This document shows, one piece after another, positions 56,535-64,000 of a DNA stretch of 64,000 bases. Numbering within the stretch: the stretch's first letter is position 1; each line of letters starts with the position of its first letter. The stretch comes from Deroplatys truncata. Taxonomy: Eukaryota > Arthropoda > Insecta > Mantodea > Mantidae. The stretch covers positions 157,180,052 to 157,244,051 of the forward strand of contig CM060977.1 in the NCBI GenBank assembly GCA_030765065.1. Direction: 5' to 3'. The notes under the pieces were generated by a model. The model saw only the letters and a list, made by a program, of their open reading frames with translations. It had not been told where the DNA came from and ran no database searches. Position numbers and translations under genes: made by a program.

Positions 56535-56620
56535 AATTGATGTCCAAAGCGTGTTGCAAACATCATAACAGAAATGCATCTTCTTCAAACTGGCTTTCAA
56601 TGCGTAGCAGTAAATAACTA

Positions 56621-57436
56621 CTTTAGAACAGTAAGTATGGAAAGTATTGCATTCCACCCAATAATTCGATACAGAGATTTCAGCGGAAATACTTGTTTTG
56701 AGGCCCTCTGAATCCAAATAAATCATTAACACAGAAAAATAAATACCAAATTGGTATTTGGGTTTAGTATCTTCCAAGTTTGCGACACGGAAATTTCAAC
56801 AAAATCCCTCACTCCCAGCTACCCTCTACATGAAACAATTTTCGAAAATTTTCATTTTCTAACAAATCGCTTTAACGATTTTGATTAAAATATGATATAT
56901 TAAAGATATTTACATGAAAAATAAGATTTATATCTTGAATTTTCTGGGAATAGCTTAGGAAGACCTCTTTATTTGAAAGGAATTTTGTATAATCTTGTAT
57001 AACTGATAAAAGTCAAGCGATAGACGAAAATGTACTGCACAAAAAAATGTAGATGCCTTTAAAACACGCAATTTATTTAAAATAAGCTTTTTGTGATAAA
57101 CAATTTCTGATATATCCGCTATAAAAGGTTCGAATGGTTCAATATTTATCATTCTTTTAAAGTCCCATAGATTTCCAGTTGTTTCTTGCGATTGCATGGA
57201 AACCATATGGTATTTACGGCCAGCATATAGCGTCCTGCTCTTATACATTTGACTATCGCTGTTCTCTTTGTATTAATAGCGAAATGTGTAAGGTACTTAT
57301 TTCTGCAAAGCTTTATTTGGATTAAATGTAGTAGATAGAAAAATAAACCTTAGTAAGAGTAGTATATATACATACTCGCTAATAAAGACAGATGGTAAAG
57401 AAAGTAATGTGAATATATCACATCAGATTTTTTTTT
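56621..57436 (-). repeat. TACGTA-end repeat family, old subfamily copy
   Basis: Minus orientation. AGTATTGCATTCCACCCAAT, GATTTCAGCGGAAATACTTG, CAATTTCTGATATATCCGCT, and at the right GAATATATCACATCAGATTT. It carries the uninterrupted equivalent (about 57325-57345) of the MITE insertion site at 13130. Confidence 0.7.
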
Positions 57437-57439
57437 AGT

Positions 57440-57975
57440 TTACTTCGTTTTAATCCAAATAAAGCTTTGTAGAAATAGCTAAATTACTTATAGATAGAAA
57501 GCGAAACAGCGATAATCAAATGTTTAAGATCTGGACGCCATACGGTGGCCTTAAAAACTTCAAACTGCGAGAAACAACTGAATAATGACAACACTTTAAG
57601 AGAATGGCTAAATATTGAACAATTTGAACCATTAATAACAGATACCTAGGAAATGATGATGCCACAAAATAGTTATATGAAATAAATTGTGTGTTTTAAA
57701 GAGATCTACATTTCTTGTGTAGTTTACTAGTTTCGCAAGATTATACAAAATTTTTCCGAATGAAGAGGATTTCATAGTTTATTCCCAGAAAATTCAATAA
57801 ATACATTTTATTTCTCCTTTAAATATCTTTAATATACGGTATTTTAATCAAAAATCGTTAGAGCCTTTTTTTGGAAATTAAAAGAATTCGAAAAATCTTT
57901 TCTGTAAATGGTAGTTTGGGTTGAGGGGATTTTTTTGAAATCTTCCTGTTGCATCTTTGGAATGTACTGAAGAGT
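57440..57975 (+). repeat. TACGTA-end repeat family, old relic head-to-head with the previous copy
   Basis: TTTTAATCCAAATAAAGCTT then TGTAGAAATAGC is the inverse of 57295-57330 in the neighbouring copy. It continues through AAAGAGATCTACATTTCTTG and GAAAATTCAATAAATACATT to GTTGCATCTTTGGAATGTAC. The 3' end is missing. Confidence 0.6.
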
Positions 57976-58571
57976 TAGCAAGCAAAGGCTTGTACTAAGA
58001 TAGAACAGTTGAGGAGAAAGTATCTAGTAGGTTCCTTTGTTAACTCAAGGGGAAGGTTACAACCTTGTTGAACCATGCCAGCTGGGAGGGGGAAAGATGG
58101 AACCAATTGGTGCATTTTAACAAAAGGTTATGCAGCTCAGATCGAAGTGTAAGGAAGAGGATCAAGGGTGGAAGGGGCAGCGTTAGTGTCTTAGGGGCTG
58201 TGGGCTTGTAAAAAGTTTTTCTTTTCTTCTTTAGTTGTTTCGTATGATTTTTGTTATTAATTTCTCTGTTTTTTTTTCTTTTCTTTTTATATCTTGTAGA
58301 TATCACTAACTTTAAAGTTCAGTGTGATGAATATAGTCTGAAAAATATGAACTACAGCGTATTATACAAGCACGTACTCTATGTGACCCTTTCAATATCT
58401 GAGTTTGAACATGTAAAATGTTTAAGACCAATAAATACACCACTCTATTCTACTATACTCCTTTCGCTGCTTAAAATGTTTACCATTCATTATCAGAAAA
58501 AATTCCATATCTGAAAGGGCTGTATCCCTATAGTTCAGTATAGCGAGGTCCTATGTATGTACATAAAAATT

Positions 58572-58750
58572 TTGAATACTGGCTCTTTGGTCCAGTGGTT
58601 AGTGTTCTGGCTTCTGGCCCAAGGTTTCGGGTTGACTTCCGGCTGGGGCGGCGAGGACGTTTCTTTATTCAGAATCATTCCTTATCCTCCACAGAGTCTG
58701 GGAGTGAATGTTTGTTCAGTAAAAGTTAATAAAAATGAACCGAAGTTAAA
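58572..58750 (+). repeat. tRNA-derived SINE, family D
   Basis: CTCTTTGGTCCAGTGGTTAG (A box) and TTCGGGTTGACTTCC (diverged B box), followed by TCCACAGAGTCTGGGAGTGA as in the copy at 2165-2337. The tail AAAAGTTAATAAAAATGAAC is A-rich. Confidence 0.65.
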
Positions 58751-59165
58751 AAAAAGCCACAGTTCAGAAAGTATAAACACCTTTATTGAGTGATTCCATA
58801 AGTCAAAGTTCCTATATAACTATAGAAGTTAAAGGGGGACTATACAAAGAAAACAATAATGATTAAATAAAAGTAAGTTTAAAATTATTCACTTGGATAA
58901 GCATTAAACATCAGAAGTAAATAATAAGATATCAGACGCTTTAACACAGTGTTAAGCAATGACATATTTATCATTATTGTATCGAAAACTTTGCTGCATT
59001 ATATGCAAATAGCTAGCCAGAACATAGACCGGAAAATATTCCAAATAAGTCCATTATCTATGCTTAACCTTAAGCGCATTTTAGGAGAGTTTCTCATTGT
59101 TCAAATAATAATAGTGTAGAATCGTTAATGGGATGAAGGATTTTAAATTCTTATACCAAGGAAAA
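58751..59165. other. Non-coding stretch
   Basis: No supported feature. Confidence 0.45.
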
Positions 59166-59916
59166 AAAAATCTGATGCGTTACACTCACATGACTTCCTC
59201 TACTCTTGTACAAAGTATTTTTACAAACGCTTATTCTCCATATGCTTTGTTAATCGAGATATCGAGATGCTAATCTTATTGCTAATTTCTTGTAGATGCA
59301 AGGGGAATTGGTAGGCTTTAAGCGATAGTCAAATATTTTAAGAGCTAGTTGCTATGTGGAGTATTCCATTTTCTTTGCATTACCAGGACAAAAGAAATTA
59401 ATAACGAATTCCCATTTGAGAAAGGGTATAAGTATTGGAAATACTTAACGGAATAACAAGCAATATCTCGAAAATGGTTCACTCAACAAAAAAATGTATA
59501 TCACATAAATTGTGTATTTTAACGCAATCTACATTCTTTGTGTAGTAAAATTTTGTCTATCTCTTATAGTTTATCAGTTATGCAAAAATCGTTCACAATG
59601 AAGAATACTTTTGGAGACATTCCCAGAAAATTCGAGACATACAATTCATTTGCCATAAAAAGTCTTAAATTTATGGTATTTTATTCAAAATCGTTAGAGC
59701 CATTTTTGAGAAAATTAAAATTTTCGAAAAATGTTCCATGTAAAGGGTAATCTGGGGTGGTGGGATTTTCTTGAAAACCTTCGTATCGCATCTCTGGAAG
59801 ATACTGAATCTAAATACCAAGTTTGGTGTTTATCCGACTGTTCGTTTCTGCGTTATCGAATTTTTTTGGTGGAGTACAATACTTCCCCTGCTTACTGCAC
59901 GTAGTAGAGAAAGTAA
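59166..59916 (+). repeat. TACGTA-end repeat family, young copy lacking the CA block
   Basis: AAAATCTGATGCGTTACACT at the start and TACTGCACGTAGTAGAGAAA at the end, about 750 bp. A deletion removes the segment from the TTCTGCGTTAT position to the CGAATTTTTTTGG block, i.e. the CA microsatellite and its flanks. Confidence 0.82.
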
Positions 59917-59944
59917 TTAAGGCGATTTTTAAATATTCTGGGTA

Positions 59945-60215
59945 AGCGAGTGAGATGGCTCGGCAGTAACTGTGAGGCTTGCAATAGGCTTCGATTCCCG
60001 CGGTCTGCCCACTCTGACCTTGGGTTATTTCGTGGTTTTTCCTGGTCGGTAAGTGAACGATGGGGCGGTTTGTCATCTAGCACGATTTCTTTTCCATATT
60101 TTCCCTTTCCTTCCGTCCCCTTCTCACCTTTTAGGTGTGCTTTTATGTTTCATATGACGGTGCCGGAGAGATGGCGCGTATGCATGCTCAAGGAAAGAGT
60201 CGGGGAAAGCTCCCT
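59945..60215 (+). repeat. tRNA-derived SINE, family A (partial)
   Basis: GCGAGTGAGATGGCTCGGCA head, weakened B box GCTTCGATTCCC, then TATTTCGTGGTTTTTCCTGG and the GATGGGGCGG block shared with 39480-40055. Confidence 0.68.
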
Positions 60216-61256
60216 AATTTGAACCGCTTCTTAAATTGAACCGCTCCGATATTTTTCTAACTGTTCGACAGATGGCACCATAATCCTAGCAGAAGCGTAG
60301 CGTGTACAGCTATGAATGCTTGGAGTTGTTGACTTTGCATCTGAGCTGCGGTTTCAGTTCTATGAAGTGTTGTGTGTTTTTGGTGGTTCAGAAGTAATAT
60401 TTGATTCATCTAGCTAAGCTTATACGACCAATTAGATAAGTTTGATATGATCTATATTATCGAGCCTGGAACTGTTAGGGACTTACGCGTATCTGTAACC
60501 TGTAGCCCCCTGTAGCTCCTTTACTTCATCCCTTCCTCCTGGGGAGTAGTAGCCACAATAGATCTATGTAGGTTCCCCCCTCGTTGTATAGCTTATACCT
60601 ATAGATATACTGGATGTAGATATGTTTGTATTTGGCTGACATGGCACTCTATATCTGAATTTTTCAGGCAGTACACTAAAGATATTGCTTGTTTCTCCTA
60701 TAATTCACCGGCAAGCATGGTATTTTCTGAAACACGTAGATCCAGACATAATTAGAATAGCCAAGACCTGTCTGGCAAGCTAATAAAGGTATTTCTGGTA
60801 AACACGTTGAACACGGTTAATTATTCTCAGTGAAACAAACAGTAGTAAAAGAGCTCAGTATCTTGTGTCTAGTACAAATTGTTAAAAGTTTCTCTGTTCC
60901 TGCTGCTGATACGAGCCATGGATTCTATGCTCATATTTTAATAAATCACTTCTGATTAAAATACATTTGTTAAATTTGTTTGAGAATTGTGAAAATTGAG
61001 AAATGCGCAGTTATACGAAAAACTAGTTACCCCCCCCCCCCAAGAAAAGATGGAAAATTAATTATTTCATTAAATTTCATTCGAAAAGCTAAGGTATACA
61101 CTTTTATCCAAAAAGCTAGGTACACATAGCGAGTGAATCAGCCGCCTCTAGGCTTTGGGAATATATACAACTCGCAGATTATAGATCTAAGGTGAAAATA
61201 TCTCCCTTTTCTCCAAAAGCATGTTCTTCTGCAGCAATGCTTCTTCTCCTTTCAAG
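60216..61256. other. Non-coding stretch with a poly-C run
   Basis: No gene supported. A C homopolymer of about 12 lies at 61030-61041. Confidence 0.5.
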
Positions 61257-61560
61257 GATTAGATGATATCACCTGCTCCGGTCTCTAGCCATCTCTTGCG
61301 TGGTCTTCCTAAACTTCTGCTCCCTATCGGTTGGTAATGCATTATGTTTTTTGATATTCTACCGTCTCCCATTCTATCAACATGTTCTTTCCAATTTATT
61401 TTATTTTCATCAATCATATCGTTTACTGATACAGTGCTCAAATCTGATCTTATTAATTCATTTCTTATTTTGTCAGCTCTAGTGCATCCCTTTACATACC
61501 TCTAAAATTTCATTTCGACAGACTGAATATGTGATCTCTTTTTGTTATTGCCCACGATTC
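61257..61560 (-). pseudogene. RTE-type LINE C-terminal fragment
   Basis: The minus-strand frame at 61441-61259 reads MIDENKINWKEHVDRMGDGR, then ISKNIMHYQPIGSRSLGRPR and KRWLETGAGDII. The W-x-EHVDRM...GRPRKRW tail is the well-known end of RTE-clade reverse-transcriptase proteins. Upstream (to 61560) a broken frame gives VLLYYMVPNRG-like and EITYSVCRNEILEVCKGMH segments. This is the typical short 3' remnant of a 5'-truncated insertion. Confidence 0.75.
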
Positions 61561-61711
61561 GGAACCATATAATACAGTAAAACCATAATCTTATAGAACT
61601 TAGTTTGTGTTTTTTTTTCTAGTTTTTTTCTGTAGAGTTCTTCTGATCGTTCCACAAATGGTTTGAAATCTATTAACCTTCATCTCAATGTCATTGTCAA
61701 ATTTAAAACTA

Positions 61712-62640
61712 ACAGTTTACAACAGTAAAATATTGGGTGGCAGAGTTTAAGCAAGGCCGTACGAGCTGCCAAGTCGAACATCGCAGATATCGAATAAATG
61801 AGGTGACCACGCTAGAAATTGTGTAAAAATTCACAAAATGGTATTGGATGACCTCGACTGAAAGTGCACGAGCTAGCAGGCATCGTAGGCATTTCATAAA
61901 GTGCTCTACATCGCATACTAACTGAAAATTTAGACACGAGAAAGCTTTGCGCAAGATGGGTGCCGCGTTTACTCACAATGGAATAAAAGCAACGTCGTGA
62001 GGATGCTTCAGTCAAGTGTTTGGCGATGTTTCGCTGCAGTAAAACAGTTTTTGAGTCGATTCATAACCATGGATGTAACATGGGTCCATCACTTCACATC
62101 TGAGACGAAAGAACAGGCAAAACAGTGGATTGAAAAGGGAAAATCGGCTCCAAAGAAGGCGAAGACAGTTCCATCTGCAGGAAAGGTCATGGCGTCAGTA
62201 TTTTGGGATGCGCGTGGGATAATTTTCAATGATTATCTTCAAAAAGGAAAAACAATCAATGGCGAGTATTATGCAAACTTATTGCAACTTAAAGATGAAA
62301 CAGAACTTTCTTTTTCGCTAAATGCGGCCGTTTTTGCTTGATTTCATCAAAAAAATGCAGCAGTTCACACATCCATTATTATCGCCATGGCCAAAATCAA
62401 TGCGGTAAAGTTCATATTGCTTCCTCATGCACCCTATTCACCAGACTTGCCCCCTCTGCTTATTTTCTGTTTCTAAAGTTGAAGAAATGGCTTGGTGGTA
62501 AAAGATTTGCCAACACTGAAGTGACGGTGTTTGCAGTTGATGGTTATTTTGCAGAAGTCGGCGGTTCTGACTATAAATAGGGTATCGAAGCTATTGAACA
62601 CCGCTGGGAAAATGTGTATCGAGCCGAGAGGAGACTATGT
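61712..62640 (+). pseudogene. Mariner transposase pseudogene (5'-truncated)
   Basis: Segments in changing frames: VKYWVAEFKQGRTSCQVE, NEVTTLEIV, then RFITMDVTWVHHFTSETKEQ (62060; first catalytic Asp), AKQWIEKGKSAPKKAKTVPS, AGKVMASVFWDARGIIFNDY, FHQKNAAVHTSIIIAMAKIN (the second catalytic Asp position reads Lys), LLPHAPYSPDLPP (third Asp), KKWLGGKRFANTE and GIEAIEHRWENVYRAERRLC. Mariners use a D-D34-D triad. Here the second Asp is lost, the N-terminal ~50 residues and 5' TIR are missing, and there are several stops and frameshifts. Confidence 0.85.
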
Positions 62641-62679
62641 AGAGAAATAGACTTTTTTTCCCAAAATTTGTGTGTTTTC

Positions 62680-63249
62680 TTTGTTAGGGGCGGCCCTTGT
62701 ACAATAATTATTTATGCTCAAATATCTAATACCAAGCTCAAAGCAGTAAAGAAAGTGGAGCATACAAAGATAATTTACTTGTGCGCAATTCGAGCTTGTG
62801 CTGTCATTCCGTGAAGGAGCTTTCATTATTGAACCTTGAAGGGCAGAGCGCGATATATCTAATCTGGGTTTATGCAAGGCGAAGTCTGATGCCACCTTAA
62901 AACCTTGTCTCTATGTTATAGCTGTTTAGCATAATTTAAGGCTCTGAAAGTTTTAGCATTATTAATCAGATGTACCAAATATGTCAGCCAAAATTCATAC
63001 CAGCATTGAAACCTTAATTTGATGTCATCTATAACTGTATTGCAGCCGTTTCTGGAATAAGCGTGTTTCATAATATATTGCACAACCCGTCGATTCGCTA
63101 TTTCTATAGATCCCTTATTTTCGTTTTAGCTGATTTTGATATTAGATCCATGTGACTGGTGTTGCTCTTATTGGATTTTGGAGGTAGAAAAATATGCTTT
63201 ATACTCGTAGGAAAAGTTTATGAAATCGTAGGGAAAGAAGAAAGGTCTG
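62680..63249. other. Non-coding stretch
   Basis: No supported feature. I could not define a 3' TIR for the preceding mariner relic. Confidence 0.4.
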
Positions 63250-63765
63250 TTTTACTTTCTCGACAACGTATAGTAAGTAGGGGAAATATTGTATTCCACA
63301 CTAAACATTCTATGTCGATACTTCACTAGAAATATGTCTTGAAGTCCCCTGAACCCATAAAGCGTTTTAAAAAAAAAGGTCCCGAGTGTCTGAACAGCAT
63401 AACTCAAAAACGAAAAGTCGGATAAATATCATACTTGGTATTTAGGTTCAGTATTTTCCAAAGACACGACACAAAAGATTTTCAAGAAAATCTTCCACCA
63501 CAAACTACCCTTTACATAGAAGATTTTTTAATTTCTGTTTTATTTTCTAAAAATGGCTCTAACGATTATTATTAAAATATATTAAATATATTTACATGAC
63601 AAATAAAATGTATATCTGGAATTTTTTGGGAATAACCTGTGAAGTCCTCTTCATTCAGAAGAAATGTTGTATAATCTTATATAACTGGTGAACGTGAAGC
63701 AAAGGACAGGAACGTACAACACAAAAAATGAGGATCTCTTTAAAATACACCATTTATTTCAAACA
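63250..63765 (-). repeat. TACGTA-end repeat family, 3' half
   Basis: Minus orientation: TTTTACTTTCTCGACAACGT then ATAGTAAGTAGGGG, TGTATTCCACACTAAACATT, AACTCAAAAACGAAAAGTCG, TTTACATGACAAATAAAATG. Similarity fades after about 63765, so the 5' end is missing or diverged. Confidence 0.68.
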
Positions 63766-64000
63766 GATAGCAACAGGTCCCATCCGTTACATTTGGATAA
63801 TACTAATCACCTTGCATAACTCGGAAGATCTTTTAACTCAGGTAGTTTAATATTGCTACTTTATTCGATTTGGTTATCTTGGGCTAAACATTAGTAATTG
63901 ACAAGTATTAAATGGAGATTTTACTGTTATAGATAAATCCGGAACTGGAACAATTAGAAGAATTTAATAAGAAAAACTGGAAAAGAAACGCAAATTAAAT

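Overview
The window looks like intergenic or long-intron DNA from a large, AT-rich, transposon-dominated animal genome, most likely a polyneopteran insect. The cockroach/termite group is my best guess, from the look of the tRNA-derived SINEs and the LINE fragments, but this is an inference from memory of those repeat types. There are no operons, ribosome binding sites or bacterial signatures. At least six classes of mobile DNA are present: PIF/Harbinger, Tc1/mariner (several lineages), hAT, non-LTR retrotransposons (several clades), solo LTRs and tRNA-derived SINEs (four families). A further repeat family I cannot assign makes up about a fifth of the sequence.

Layout. 1-4.7 kb: the end of a solo LTR, a SINE, a LINE relic and another SINE. 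4.76-9.19 kb: a 4,424-bp PIF/Harbinger element with a TAA target duplication and matching termini. It carries a two-exon, apparently uninterrupted DDE transposase on + and a MADF-type accessory gene on - with one frameshift; an older Harbinger relic lies in that gene's intron. 9.2-12 kb: LINE and SINE relics, then empty AT-rich DNA. 12-15.5 kb: a nested stack of the unassigned repeat, a mariner-type foldback MITE, a second palindromic MITE and another copy of the repeat. 16.3-18.8 kb: a dead hAT gene split by an 892-bp solo LTR. 19-24.5 kb: a second type of solo LTR, SINEs and more unassigned repeats. 25-31.8 kb: LINE fragments, a decayed mariner, a minisatellite, a possible LTR and a foldback repeat. 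32.4-40 kb: repeats, SINEs and two small cysteine-rich ORFs that might be host genes. 41.9-43.1 kb: a Tc1 element keeping its three catalytic acidic residues but with frameshifts. 48-55 kb: a 452-bp deleted mariner, a fragment of an uncharacterised arthropod ORF family, a SINE with a 12-bp target duplication and a 1,225-bp Tc1 element. 55.6-64 kb: a third solo LTR, head-to-head copies of the unassigned repeat, an RTE tail and a mariner pseudogene.

The unassigned repeat, here called the TACGTA-end family, has 21 copies or fragments. It is about 0.75-0.9 kb in recent copies, non-coding, in both orientations and in nested and inverted arrangements. It has constant ends, two adjacent short palindromes at one end and a CA microsatellite at a fixed internal position. 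It is the best candidate here for something undescribed. Host coding content is very thin: three stretches look like single exons of unrecognised genes (15.6, 43.3 and 45.9 kb), and two short ORFs at 36.8-37.5 kb could encode small, possibly secreted, cysteine-containing proteins.
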